The notes beneath the pieces are model-generated. The model was given only the letters and a program-made list of their open reading frames with translations, did no database searches and had not been told where the DNA came from. The position numbers were made by a program, and so were the translations under genes. A stretch of 64,000 bases of DNA, from the NCBI RefSeq assembly GCF_000025985.1, contig NC_003228.3, positions 3,658,001 to 3,722,000 on the forward strand. Reading direction: 5' to 3'. This stretch comes from Bacteroides fragilis NCTC 9343 (GTDB lineage: Bacteria > Bacteroidota > Bacteroidia > Bacteroidales > Bacteroidaceae). Below are positions 6,551 to 16,104 of this stretch, in pieces (position 1 is the stretch's first letter; each line of letters opens with the position of its first letter).

Positions 6551-9412
6551 TCAGAAATTGATATAGACGCGACATTCGTGGGCAGGTATCATCAGACCGG
6601 TCGGTATCGAGGTCACATGAAGTTTCGTACCATCCAGATAGTTTGTCCAGACTCCCGTTACCGGAAAAGAAGTGATTGCCTCTATCGGCTTAGCGGTAAA
6701 ATTACCAACTACGACCAACCTCTTGCCGTTGGTTGCTGCAAGAGTCAGAAAACGTCCTCCGGTCCAGTTGGCTGTCTTCACCAACCAGGAGAACGTGCTC
6801 CCCGGATTAAAGAGTTCAGAATGTTCCCGCCTCAACTTCAACAGTTTTGCATATGTATTGCACAACCCTTTCCGAGCTTCATTGTCCAGATATTCCCAGT
6901 GCAGAGGTTTCCTACCTGTCCGTCCCCCTTCTTCAATCGACACATCGTATCCCATTTCACCAAACTGCCATACCATCTTAGGACCGGGTGCCGTGAAAAA
7001 GAATGAAGCATTCGCAGCAAGCTGTTTCATACGGACATTTATATCCGATTTTAAAGGTCCCTCGCCATAAGCAATCTGCTTAAAGGCTGTCCGCTCTTCG
7101 TCATGGCTTTCCATAAAGCCAACCCACCCTCCGTAGGGCATTGTTGTTCCGAAAGTAACCAATGGTGTAAAATCACTGTTTGACGGATACCCCATTGCCG
7201 ACTGGCAATAAGCATTGTTCAGGTTACGCCAAAGTTGCATGCCTTCTTCGGCCAATTCGCTCTCCTCTTTTTCGTCACAGAAATGCTCCAGGATGACGAC
7301 TGCCTCCGGATTCACCTCACGAACTGTCTCGTTATAATCTTTCAGGATGGCAATACGCGAAGCGTCATAACTTCCGGCAGTGGCCTCCGTACTGCTGTTT
7401 TGTGTAAAGCCCTTTGTCATGTCGAAACGAAAGCCATCGATGCGATATTCCTCCAGCAGGAACTTCAGGTTCCGTTTCACAAATGCACGTACCAAAGGCG
7501 AGTCATGATTGAAATCATGAAAGACACCATAGGGATGAGGTTCTTTCACATTAAACCAAGGGTTATCGGCTGCCGTACGGTTATTTTTGGTATCCCAATA
7601 CAAACGGGCAAAAGGATGCGAACCACTGGCATGGTTGTAAACAACATCAAAAAGAACAGCCATACCCACTTCGTGGCATTTATCGATAAAAGCCTTATAC
7701 ATATGATCGGTACCGTAAGCCTTGTCCAAAGCAAAATGGAAACAAGGATTGTATCCCCAGCTGTCATTGCCATCGAACTCCTGCACCGGCATCAACTCAA
7801 CAGCATTGAAACCTAAACTTTTCAGATATCCTATCTTCTCCATAGCACCGTTCAGATCGCCTGTGGCAGTGAAATCACGCAACAGCAGTTCATAGATCAT
7901 CAGATTATTTTTATCGGGTATCCGGAAGTTTTTAACCTTCCATTCATAAGAATCCCTTTGTATTTTGAATACAGAAGCAATGCCGACAGCACCCTTGGGA
8001 TACTCTTTCGCATCGGGGTAGGTAGAAGAGGGAATGTATTTATCGTTATCCGGATCGAGTATCTTACGGCTATAAGCATCAGCCAGACGAAGAATCTCCC
8101 CGGCCCTTGTACCGACATAATACTGAAAAGCATATTCACGGGTAGGCTGAAGTCCGGTCAGTGTAATCCACCAGCAGCCCGCAGCATCATCCCGGTTCAT
8201 TTGGCTGTTGCTTTCATTACTCAACTTCCAGTCATTAAAATCACCCACGACATGGGCAAAATCCTTATGTCCCCCTTTCTTGTCTTTATCATACAGCACC
8301 AACGTGACTGTGGATGCGTCTATCAGATTGATTCCTTCCTGCAGACCGCCAGGCATAGAAGCATATCTGACAGCCGCGGGTTCAAAGGGTTTATACAGAT
8401 GATCGGTAACAGAGACAAACGAGTCTCCGTCCGTTCCTTTCTTGCTCCCGTCGGCACTGCGAATCACGACACCCAATTGCCGAACCGGTGTTTCGTTCGA
8501 ACCAAACCATTGACGGATCGAAGGTGCCAGCGTAATACTCCAGATATTATCTGCCACCCGGACCATTTTACATTTATCCACATTAGTATTCCACTCCGCA
8601 GGCACATACATCCAGGTCCCTTCTGACACCACTCCCGTATGTACATACACATCACCCGCATAACCATAGAGCGGGGAAGTTTTCGTCGCTTTAAAATATA
8701 GCGTCAATTGCCTGTCAGCATCCGGAGTCTCAGGTCGGAAACTCAGTCCGTCGTCACATCTTCCCTCCTGCGTGATCCGGATTTTTTCCGAAAGGCTGCC
8801 GCTCCTGATGACAATCTCTCCTTCACGCCCGGCCACTCCCTCATTGGGAGCCACCGTAAAAGCCAAGTTGGTAACCACCAGTCCGCGGGTATTGGCCTGC
8901 GAAATCCAACTACGATCCACTTCCGGAATTTCGACCTCAAATGTTATATTGGCTTTTACTTCCACCTGCACAGTTCCTCCTTCCTTGCCCACTTCGAAAC
9001 GGGAAGCTGTCAGTGTCAGTGCATCTTTCTGCTTTTGTGAAACGGTAAAACTTTTTTCAATTCCTCCCGCCACCAGGGTCAGCTTGACGCTACGGCTGTC
9101 ATAATCAGCATTTTCCTGTATACTGATAGTCACAGAAGCATCGCCCGCTGTTCCCGAAGATGGAGACACCGTACACCAGTCTGCCGCTCTGCGTGTATCC
9201 GTATCGGTGGTCAGCGAGATCCGCCATGGACGTCCTGACGAGAACGATAGATTCCGGGTTCCCGAAGTAGCGGCAAAATCAATGCCTTGCTCAAAAAAAA
9301 TCTCACTATCAGAAGAAAGAATCAGAGAATCGGTTTCTTTCTCTTCCGACGAGCAACCGGAACCAATCAGCGGAAGCAGGAGGAGCAGAAACGGAAAAGT
9401 TAAATATTTCAT
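6551..9412 (-). CDS. Surface GH13 alpha-amylase/pullulanase-like lipoprotein with BACON domains
   Basis: The 953-residue lipoprotein has a signal peptide and lipobox (IGSGC) followed by SSEEKETD, an acidic tail typical of Bacteroides surface lipoproteins. Two BACON-type beta domains (about 30-130 and 130-217) are marked by TVSPSSGTAGDASVTIS and SEKIRITQEG. A beta-rich region (about 220-480) contains a CBM48/E-set-like part (AHVVGDFNDWKLSNES). The GH13 barrel follows at about 490-865. The three catalytic carboxylates are present: D664 in DGFRFDMTKGF, E709 in VVILEHF and D771 in FMESHDEERT. The ESHDEER form resembles pullulanase and debranching relatives more than SusG. It would cut starch or maltodextrin at the cell surface as the last gene of the susC operon. 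Specificity for alpha-1,4 or alpha-1,6 bonds is undecided. Confidence 0.9.
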   Translation of the reverse strand: MKYLTFPFLLLLLPLIGSGCSSEEKETDSLILSSDSEIFFEQGIDFAATSGTRNLSFSSGRPWRISLTTDTDTRRAADWCTVSPSSGTAGDASVTISIQENADYDSRSVKLTLVAGGIEKSFTVSQKQKDALTLTASRFEVGKEGGTVQVEVKANITFEVEIPEVDRSWISQANTRGLVVTNLAFTVAPNEGVAGREGEIVIRSGSLSEKIRITQEGRCDDGLSFRPETPDADRQLTLYFKATKTSPLYGYAGDVYVHTGVVSEGTWMYVPAEWNTNVDKCKMVRVADNIWSITLAPSIRQWFGSNETPVRQLGVVIRSADGSKKGTDGDSFVSVTDHLYKPFEPAAVRYASMPGGLQEGINLIDASTVTLVLYDKDKKGGHKDFAHVVGDFNDWKLSNESNSQMNRDDAAGCWWITLTGLQPTREYAFQYYVGTRAGEILRLADAYSRKILDPDNDKYIPSSTYPDAKEYPKGAVGIASVFKIQRDSYEWKVKNFRIPDKNNLMIYELLLRDFTATGDLNGAMEKIGYLKSLGFNAVELMPVQEFDGNDSWGYNPCFHFALDKAYGTDHMYKAFIDKCHEVGMAVLFDVVYNHASGSHPFARLYWDTKNNRTAADNPWFNVKEPHPYGVFHDFNHDSPLVRAFVKRNLKFLLEEYRIDGFRFDMTKGFTQNSSTEATAGSYDASRIAILKDYNETVREVNPEAVVILEHFCDEKEESELAEEGMQLWRNLNNAYCQSAMGYPSNSDFTPLVTFGTTMPYGGWVGFMESHDEERTAFKQIAYGEGPLKSDINVRMKQLAANASFFFTAPGPKMVWQFGEMGYDVSIEEGGRTGRKPLHWEYLDNEARKGLCNTYAKLLKLRREHSELFNPGSTFSWLVKTANWTGGRFLTLAATNGKRLVVVGNFTAKPIEAITSFPVTGVWTNYLDGTKLHVTSIPTGLMIPAHECRVYINF

Positions 9413-9436
9413 AGATTAAAAGGTATTATTGTATAT

Positions 9437-9471
9437 AAAAAAGGATGCCAACCTTATGCAGGTTGACATCC
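9437..9471 (-). terminator. Terminator-like hairpin inside the maltodextrin operon
   Basis: On the minus strand, GGATGTCAACCT pairs with AGGTTGGCATCC (12 bp, one mismatch, 5-base loop) and is followed directly by TTTTTTATA. It lies between the SusE/F-like gene and the amylase gene, in the direction of transcription, and could terminate part of the transcripts before the amylase. Confidence 0.65.
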
Positions 9472-9516
9472 GAAGTATCTTCCTGGCATTTCTCTTCCAG
9501 ATAGAGAAATACAGGA

Positions 9517-11115
9517 TTATTTTTTAGTCATGGTCGCCGTTTTAGCATCCGGATTCAATACAATGGTATAGGCTCCGGCTGTCACTTTCATATTAGCACC
9601 ATCCTGAGTCAATGCCCCCAGGCTGCCACCCAGATTGACAGTCCAAGCACCGTCCCATCTGAATTTCATCTCACCGGCTACCAGAGTGACGTCCACCGAC
9701 CAGAGTTTAGTTGCCGGATCATAATTCATCACAGTTCCTTTGTCCCATCCACCGGGTGTGGCATCACCAATTATCTCCCAACCGGTCTTGGTCAACGAGG
9801 CTGTCAGCTTCTTCATATCGGCACCTACCCGATAGTATCCGGCTGTTTCAATCTTGATATTATCGCCGTCGCTGGGCATCAGAACAAATGTCCCTATGTT
9901 CTTAGCTTCATCCCAACTGATAGGGCCCATCATACCGATCCATACCCCGGCATCCCAGAATTTAAATTTGGTATCGGCATCAAAATAAAATGTTCCGGTA
10001 TAGATAAAGTCGCGGGCAGCAGATTGCACTTTGTAACAATCATCTTTAGTAGCGTCCCATCCCTGATAGCTTCCCGGCAATGCCATTTCCGCACTCGACA
10101 ATTCAATGGTAGTTTCTACCATGCTATAAGAATATTTACCGGCATTTGTCAGATTCATAGTGATCACGTATGGACTGGCTTTCAACACCTTAAAATTATT
10201 AGGCCCTGCCACCAGTTCGCCTTCAAGTTCGGACTCCTTACCGGATACCGCTCCGTAATTATCGGAATCCCAGTTATTGTTCGACCTGAATTTAAACTCT
10301 TTGTCAAGCAATGAAGTAGTAACCGTCCATAAGCGGGTGGTGGCGTCATAGTCCATTTGTGTGTCCTTATCCCAACCACCGGAAGTAGCGTCTCCCACCA
10401 CTCCCCATACAAGGGGTTCGGTCTGTTCCACCTTACCTTCGGCATCTACTTTGATCCCGTAGAATCCTTTTTTAGCAGCCGTCTGATCCTTTGCCAGAAT
10501 CTTGGTAAGATCACTTCCGTCTATAATAGCATACGAAACACCATCCGCATCGAAGTTGGCATATCCCTGGTATACCCCGTCACCATCGGGATCGCCCAAC
10601 AGGTAAGCATTCGTATAGTCCCAGTCCGGATAGCCCACGGCCACATAAGCGAACTTCCAGTCAACCGCATTCGGATCAAAAAGAGTCGCCTTAAAAGTAA
10701 TCGAGTTCGAAGCCGGATCAGCAGTCATGTCATACGCTTTAGAAGTCAGCGTAATCGTAAAGTTATAAGTCTGTCCCGGATAAGCCCCCACCTTAGCCAT
10801 CATAGTGTTCATCTGTCCATTGGTAAACTTCAGGCTGGTAGTTCCGGTTTCACCCAATAAGACAGTTTTCGCATTCGCATCATTCGTCAGTGTAACGTCA
10901 TAATTCACCACTGCCTTCACTCCATAGTCTGCTGCCGTCCACTTGATCTCGGGAAACTCAGCCGCAGCATTTTCATCGTTGAAAGTAAAGTCGCTTTGAG
11001 AGAAAGGCTCAAAAGCAGAGGCTTTCTGCAACTCCATGACGGGCGACTTCTCATCTTCGCAAGCCGTAAAGGCCAGAAGTCCTAACAACAGTGTATAGAA
11101 ATATATTTTTTTCAT
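9517..11115 (-). CDS. SusE/SusF-like outer-membrane starch-binding lipoprotein
   Basis: The 532-residue protein starts MKKIYFYTLLLGLLAFTACEDEKSP, a lipobox followed by the acidic EDEK surface-export tail. An N-terminal SusE-type Ig-like domain (about 25-145) is followed by beta-sandwich modules with shared wording. WGVVGDATSGGWDKDTQMDY (about 225-330) and WEIIGDATPGGWDKGTVMNY (about 440-530) are clear duplicates. Between them lies a diverged module (ALPGSYQGWDATKDDCYKV). Modules of this kind in SusE and SusF bind helical alpha-glucan through aromatic residues, and many Trp, Tyr and Phe are in the matching places. It lies 35 bp after susD and is part of the same operon. It is non-catalytic and captures starch at the surface. 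Confidence 0.88.
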   Translation of the reverse strand: MKKIYFYTLLLGLLAFTACEDEKSPVMELQKASAFEPFSQSDFTFNDENAAAEFPEIKWTAADYGVKAVVNYDVTLTNDANAKTVLLGETGTTSLKFTNGQMNTMMAKVGAYPGQTYNFTITLTSKAYDMTADPASNSITFKATLFDPNAVDWKFAYVAVGYPDWDYTNAYLLGDPDGDGVYQGYANFDADGVSYAIIDGSDLTKILAKDQTAAKKGFYGIKVDAEGKVEQTEPLVWGVVGDATSGGWDKDTQMDYDATTRLWTVTTSLLDKEFKFRSNNNWDSDNYGAVSGKESELEGELVAGPNNFKVLKASPYVITMNLTNAGKYSYSMVETTIELSSAEMALPGSYQGWDATKDDCYKVQSAARDFIYTGTFYFDADTKFKFWDAGVWIGMMGPISWDEAKNIGTFVLMPSDGDNIKIETAGYYRVGADMKKLTASLTKTGWEIIGDATPGGWDKGTVMNYDPATKLWSVDVTLVAGEMKFRWDGAWTVNLGGSLGALTQDGANMKVTAGAYTIVLNPDAKTATMTKK

Positions 11116-11150
11116 AATCTTAATTCGTTGTTTTTAATAGTCATTCGATT

Positions 11151-12770
11151 TTAGTATCCTTCATTCTGCTTGAGATTGGTGTTAGAACCGATATCGTCTG
11201 ACGGAATCGGGAACACGTTGTAGAAGTTCTCAACAGCCTTACCTTTGGCTGTACCACCCTTCCAAGGCCATACGTAACCGGCAGTAGTAAACAGTCCGAA
11301 ACGTACCAGGTCTGTACGGCGTTGTCCTTCAAAGAAGAATTCACGGCCTCGCTCGTCAATGATGAAGTTCAATGTCAAATCGGAATCAGAGATAGGAGCC
11401 AGCGTCTTATCACTGTACGCTCTCTTACGCAGATCGTTCACATAACGGAGAGCAGTAGCTCTGTCGCCACCCTGACCGCCTCTGAGCACAGCTTCGGCAT
11501 ACGTCAGGTAGATTTCACCCAGACGGAAAAGCGGGAAGTCTACATAAGCTTCCTTTGAAGGAGGCAGCGTTCCATCCTTATTTACATTGAAGTATTTGGT
11601 AACGGGAATACCGTTATTCTGGAATGTATTTTCGTCAATAATTTCAAGACTGGTTGTCAAATCGGTACGGAGCATTGCCTTACGGGTATCCGCATCACTG
11701 CCACTCTCTTTGAGGAACAGATTGTAGAGTGACGATTTTGCCCTTACACCCTGCCATGCTCCTTTGGCATTGACTTCTTCCTGAGTCGCCGTAGCCCCCC
11801 AGCAAAGGAAGGCGGTCATACCACCCCAGGTCATCGTCTGATCGCCTTCATAGCGTACCGGGAAAATCATTTCGTTGGACAAGTGGTTGTCTGCCTTGAA
11901 CATATCTACATAAACAGGTTCCAACTGATAACCCGTTTCGATCACTTTCTTAGCATACGTGATACATTCGGTATATTTGTTCTGGCCAACGTAAGTCTCC
12001 GCATTAAGGTACAGGCGTGACAAGAGTGCCCACGCGGCAGCTTTGTTGGCATGCCCGTAGTCCTGGCTGTATCCCACTGTGGGCTCCAACATATCCTCTA
12101 CGCATTCAGTCAGTTCTTTCTCGATCCAGTTGAACAGATCGGCAGCCATGATCTGCTTCGGCGGAATACTTCCGATCGGGCTGTTTTCGTCTACAAACGG
12201 TACATTGCGATACAAGTCGAGCGCATATTCATAGCTCAATGCACGCAGAAAACGGGCTTCGGCACGCCATGTCTTGATCGAGGCTTTCAGTGATGCGTCA
12301 CAACCGCGGGCATCCAGTTTATCTTCGGCAGTCTCACGCAGATAAGCGTTGGCTACATTGATTTGATAGAACAGGCGGTAATATGAACCCTTGATCCACG
12401 GACTAGATGCACCCCAGGAGATATGGTTGAACTCAGGGATACCGGGGTCATTCCATGCACAGTGTGCAATGTCCGAAGGCAAATCCTGCATATTCCACAA
12501 TACACGGAGGAAGGAAGCCTGGCTACCGCCATCGATGCCTACCACATCCTGATCGGAATCACCCCCGCTGTTACCGCCGATGGCCATGCCTGCATAAATC
12601 TTAGCAAGACTCTGCTCATAAGCCAAGGGCTCGTTCCCGAAAACAACGTCGGAAACCAATTCGTCTTTGTCCAGTGGAACCGTATCGAGGTCGTTCACAC
12701 AAGACGCTACTCCTAACATCATTCCCAGCAATGCACAGGGAAGAAGATATTTAAATTTTATTGTTTTCAT
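11151..12770 (-). CDS. susD: SusD-like starch-binding outer-membrane lipoprotein
   Basis: The 539-residue protein has a lipobox (LGVASC) followed by VNDLD. It has the SusD/RagB layout: N-terminal TPR-like helices, WRAEARFLRALSYEYALDLY at about 180-200, and the C-terminal block LFRLGEIYLTYAEAVLRGGQ with FEGQRRTDLVRFG. The N-terminal part, including LPSDIAHCAWNDPGIPEFNHISW, resembles maltodextrin-type SusD rather than other glycan types. SusD caps the SusC channel and hands it the oligosaccharide. Only 10 bp separate it from susC, so they are translated from one message. In B. fragilis a locus of this arrangement is, to my recollection, called osu; that name is inference here. Confidence 0.94.
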   Translation of the reverse strand: MKTIKFKYLLPCALLGMMLGVASCVNDLDTVPLDKDELVSDVVFGNEPLAYEQSLAKIYAGMAIGGNSGGDSDQDVVGIDGGSQASFLRVLWNMQDLPSDIAHCAWNDPGIPEFNHISWGASSPWIKGSYYRLFYQINVANAYLRETAEDKLDARGCDASLKASIKTWRAEARFLRALSYEYALDLYRNVPFVDENSPIGSIPPKQIMAADLFNWIEKELTECVEDMLEPTVGYSQDYGHANKAAAWALLSRLYLNAETYVGQNKYTECITYAKKVIETGYQLEPVYVDMFKADNHLSNEMIFPVRYEGDQTMTWGGMTAFLCWGATATQEEVNAKGAWQGVRAKSSLYNLFLKESGSDADTRKAMLRTDLTTSLEIIDENTFQNNGIPVTKYFNVNKDGTLPPSKEAYVDFPLFRLGEIYLTYAEAVLRGGQGGDRATALRYVNDLRKRAYSDKTLAPISDSDLTLNFIIDERGREFFFEGQRRTDLVRFGLFTTAGYVWPWKGGTAKGKAVENFYNVFPIPSDDIGSNTNLKQNEGY

Positions 12771-12780
12771 GTTTTACAGA

Positions 12781-15700
12781 TTAAAAGTTGAGATTAAGGC
12801 CGATCATGAATACACGGGGGCGAGGATAGATGTTGTTATCGATTCCTTCACCACTGATTTCCGGATCCAGTCCCTTGTACTTAGTAATGACAAACGGATT
12901 CTGTACCGTAGCATATACGCGTGCACTCTGCTTATCATTGAAGAGTTTATTAAACGTATATCCCAAAGAGATGTTGTCCATACGCACGAACGAAGCATTC
13001 TGAACGTAATAGCTGGAACGGTATTGAGCGTTCTTGAAATCAGTGCTGCGGGCAGAGGTCAGACGATTTTTCAGGAATCCGGTCTGGTCATACATATTGG
13101 CGCCTTCGTATGCCTCACGGTTGGACTGCACATTATTGTAAACATAGTTACCGAAGCTACCGCGCAAAGCAAATGAAAAATCCCAGTTCTTATAAGAAAG
13201 TTGTGAGGTCAGTCCCATGAACACATCAGGAGCAGCTTTTTTGAAGCAGATCAAGTCGGCGTCGTTAATCTGGTTATCTCCATTCTGATCTACATAAGCA
13301 CCTTCGATAGGTTTACCGTCAGGACCATAAATCTGCTCGAACACATAGAAGGAATTGAACGCCTCACCTACCCGATGGATCAGGGCATTGTATCCTGTAC
13401 CACCATCGATGCCGCCATGGATGACACCGGCATAGTTCGGGTCGTCGTTGAAAGTCATCTTGGTGATCTTATTCTTATTATAAGAGATGTTATAGCCGAT
13501 ATTCCAGTTCCAGTCCTGTGTTGAAACAGCATGGGCATTGATGCTGAACTCAAAACCCTTGTTCTCCAATGTACCTACATTAGTCAGCAACTGATTGCTG
13601 AAGTTAGTTCCGGCAGGAGCCGTAACGGTGTTCAGCAAGTCCTTCGTTTTACGGAAGTAATAGTCGATTGTACCCGTGATGCGTCCATTCAGGAAACCGT
13701 AATCGATACCTACGTTCCAGGTTGTGGTTTCTTCCCACTTCAGGTTCTGGTCATAAGGTTGCGGAGCAATCAGTGAGTATTCGGTATCACCAAAATAATA
13801 GTTGGCACCTGCCTTGGAATACATGTATCGGGCCATATAAGGATAGTCTCCATTGCCCAGATTCTGCTGTCCGGTCACACCATATCCCAAACGTAATTTC
13901 AGATCCGAAATAGCGTTCACATTCTTCAGGAATGACTCTTCGTTCAGCTTCCATGCCAGTGCTACCGATGGGAACAGTCCCCAACGATTGTCCGGACTGA
14001 AACGTGAGGAGCCGTCGTTACGCAGGGTAAATGTCACCAGATAACGGTTCAACAAAGTATAGTTGAGACGTCCGAAGAAAGAAACCAGATAGCTTTCGCT
14101 CGCATAGTCATCTCCTTTTTTATAGAATTCTTCTCCCGTCTTCTCTGCATAGGCAGCCGAGTAAGGATAGGAGTTGGTAGTCGAATTATAGAAATGCTGC
14201 CAGGAGTAACCTGCCATGACATCAATGTAATTAACTCCGAACGTATTGGCATAGTTGAGGTAGAAATCAAGCAAAGTGTTGCGTTTCAGCTGAGTATAAT
14301 GGCTGTTTTCACCAAAGCCGTTTTTGAAATTACCCGTACAGTAAGTCAAAGGTGAATTATCGGCTATAATCACGTCACCTTTACTTTTCGATACATCATA
14401 ACCTAAGTTCAGGTTAGCGCGAAGTTCAGGCAGGAAGTGGAATTTATAATCAATCTGCGCATTGCCGATGCTGCGGTAAACAGTCGATTTATCATCTTTC
14501 TCTTCAAGCATGGCAACCGGATTGGCCAGGCCGATATCAATCGGAGAAGTCTTGTCTCCCTCCTGCTTCATATACATAAAGTATCCGTTTCCATAAGGAT
14601 TGCCTTCCATATAGACAGGCTGTGTGGGATCATACTGGGTAGCCAGACCGATAGCTGCACGGTCGGCAAAACGGTTCTTATTGTATACCCCCTTCACATT
14701 GAGCTGGATGTTGAGCTTCTTGTCGAAAAAGTTGGGGTTCAAGTTGATGGCACCTGTCAGACGTTGCATATTCGAAGTCTTCAGGATACCGTTTTCGTTT
14801 GTATACGCCACGGACACACGATAAGGCATATGCGGAACTGCTCCGGATACACTTACATTATGATCGGTACTGAAAGCCGTACGGAAGATTTCATCTTGCC
14901 AGTCGGTAGAGGTTTTACCCAGCGCATTGGCCTGAAGGCTGTTTTCGCCAAACTTCTCGATTACAAAATTACGAAAATCTTCCGCCTTCATCACATCAAC
15001 CGTATTCGATTTCGTACTGATAGAGAACGTACCACTGTAGTCTACCTTCACGCGTCCCGATTGCCCTTTCTTAGTGGTAATGATAATGACACCATTGGAA
15101 GCACGCGAACCGTAGATAGCAGTAGCAGAGGCATCTTTCAGAATCGTAAACGTCTCGATGTCATTGGGATGAACAGTAGAGAGCGGGTTGCCCATACCCT
15201 TGATCTCGGTGTTATCGACAGGCACTCCGTCAATAACGATCAACGGATCGTTGCTGGCCGACATGGATGAACCTCCACGCACACGGATCGTAGCTCCGGC
15301 CCCCGGGGCTCCACCATCGGTAATCACACTGACACCGGCAGCCTTACCCACCAAAAGGTCGGAAGCCGAGGTAGCCATACCTTTTACCATCTTATCCGCA
15401 TCGATTGCCATCACCGAACCGGTTACGTCATTTTTCTTCACGGTACCATAACCAATCACCACCGCTTCCTGAAGCATCACCGCATCTTCATGGAGAGTTA
15501 CCGTCACGCTGGGAGCGGCTTTCATTTCAACCGGCTTATAACCGATGAAAGAAATTACAAGAGTTGAATTTTGAGGAACACTCAGAACAAAGTTTCCGTT
15601 CAGGTCGGTAATCGTACCGATAGAAGAATTATCCTTCACAACCACATTCGCGCCGATTACGGGTTCACCCGTTGAATCTTTCACATGTCCCTTGACAGAG

Positions 15701-15789
15701 ACTTGTTGTGCATAAGCGCTCAATGACAAGAATAGCCCAAACAATAGGGGCAGAATCATACGACAGACTCTAAGATTAACTTGCTTCAT
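12781..15789 (-). CDS. susC: SusC-like TonB-dependent outer-membrane transporter
   Basis: The ATG at 15789 (MKQVNLRVCRMILPLLF) gives a proper signal peptide, so the in-frame start 24 bp upstream is not preferred. The mature 1002-residue protein starts with a carboxypeptidase-regulatory-like domain (VSVKGHVKDSTGEPVIGANVVVKD form) at about 27-110. A TonB-box-like segment (EAVVIGYGTVKKNDVTGSV) and a plug domain (GATIRVRGGSSMSASNDPLIVIDG) follow. The 22-strand barrel ends PRPRVFMIGLNLNF with the terminal Phe. It has no N-terminal FecR-signalling extension, consistent with control by a LacI regulator. It imports maltodextrins in an energy-dependent way and is first in its operon. Confidence 0.95.
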   Translation of the reverse strand: MKQVNLRVCRMILPLLFGLFLSLSAYAQQVSVKGHVKDSTGEPVIGANVVVKDNSSIGTITDLNGNFVLSVPQNSTLVISFIGYKPVEMKAAPSVTVTLHEDAVMLQEAVVIGYGTVKKNDVTGSVMAIDADKMVKGMATSASDLLVGKAAGVSVITDGGAPGAGATIRVRGGSSMSASNDPLIVIDGVPVDNTEIKGMGNPLSTVHPNDIETFTILKDASATAIYGSRASNGVIIITTKKGQSGRVKVDYSGTFSISTKSNTVDVMKAEDFRNFVIEKFGENSLQANALGKTSTDWQDEIFRTAFSTDHNVSVSGAVPHMPYRVSVAYTNENGILKTSNMQRLTGAINLNPNFFDKKLNIQLNVKGVYNKNRFADRAAIGLATQYDPTQPVYMEGNPYGNGYFMYMKQEGDKTSPIDIGLANPVAMLEEKDDKSTVYRSIGNAQIDYKFHFLPELRANLNLGYDVSKSKGDVIIADNSPLTYCTGNFKNGFGENSHYTQLKRNTLLDFYLNYANTFGVNYIDVMAGYSWQHFYNSTTNSYPYSAAYAEKTGEEFYKKGDDYASESYLVSFFGRLNYTLLNRYLVTFTLRNDGSSRFSPDNRWGLFPSVALAWKLNEESFLKNVNAISDLKLRLGYGVTGQQNLGNGDYPYMARYMYSKAGANYYFGDTEYSLIAPQPYDQNLKWEETTTWNVGIDYGFLNGRITGTIDYYFRKTKDLLNTVTAPAGTNFSNQLLTNVGTLENKGFEFSINAHAVSTQDWNWNIGYNISYNKNKITKMTFNDDPNYAGVIHGGIDGGTGYNALIHRVGEAFNSFYVFEQIYGPDGKPIEGAYVDQNGDNQINDADLICFKKAAPDVFMGLTSQLSYKNWDFSFALRGSFGNYVYNNVQSNREAYEGANMYDQTGFLKNRLTSARSTDFKNAQYRSSYYVQNASFVRMDNISLGYTFNKLFNDKQSARVYATVQNPFVITKYKGLDPEISGEGIDNNIYPRPRVFMIGLNLNF

Positions 15790-15882
15790 GCATCTAAAAA
15801 TTAAAGTTAACAATATAAATATTAAATATACTTTCTAAGAGATAGAGAATGAACGACTTCATCCCGATTCTTGATTACGTAG

Positions 15883-15890
15883 CAAAAATA
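15883..15890 (-). promoter_or_regulatory. Candidate susC promoter -7 element
   Basis: CAAAAATA on the plus strand reads TATTTTTG on the coding strand (TAnnTTTG), 94 bp before the susC start. No matching -33 box is found at the usual spacing, as is common for activator-dependent promoters. Confidence 0.4.
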
Positions 15891-15945
15891 CTATTTAAAC
15901 AACAGTCGCTTATTTAAATTCAAACAAATCCACGCATGCAACTCC

Positions 15946-15957
15946 GCAAACGATTGC
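15946..15957. promoter_or_regulatory. LacI-family operator candidate
   Basis: GCAAACGATTGC is a 12-bp near-perfect palindrome with a central CG, matching the GCAAnCGnTTGC pattern of LacI/PurR/MalR-type operators. It lies 56 bp upstream of the susC -7 candidate and about 100 bp from the regulator's own promoter, so its position favours activation of susC by the divergent LacI-type regulator. Confidence 0.6.
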
Positions 15958-16054
15958 ATCATAAAAGCGGACTTATAACATACTATCACTGAACTTTTCA
16001 GTCTCCTTTACACTATTTTTGTGACATATTAAACAAATCCATATATACATTGGT

Positions 16055-16084
16055 TTTGTCTTTATATAAATTCATTTACCTTTG
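16055..16084 (+). promoter_or_regulatory. Promoter of the LacI-type regulator
   Basis: TTTG (16055-16058), an 18-bp spacer and TACCTTTG (16077-16084) form a complete Bacteroidales promoter 20 bp before the ATG, leaving a very short leader. Confidence 0.75.
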
Positions 16085-16104
16085 GCTGAAAACCAATATG
16101 TACC

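Noticed and set aside
12667..15451. Long opposite-strand frames across susC and susD
   Set aside because: They lie fully inside strongly conserved genes, have no family resemblance and no promoter; shadow frames.
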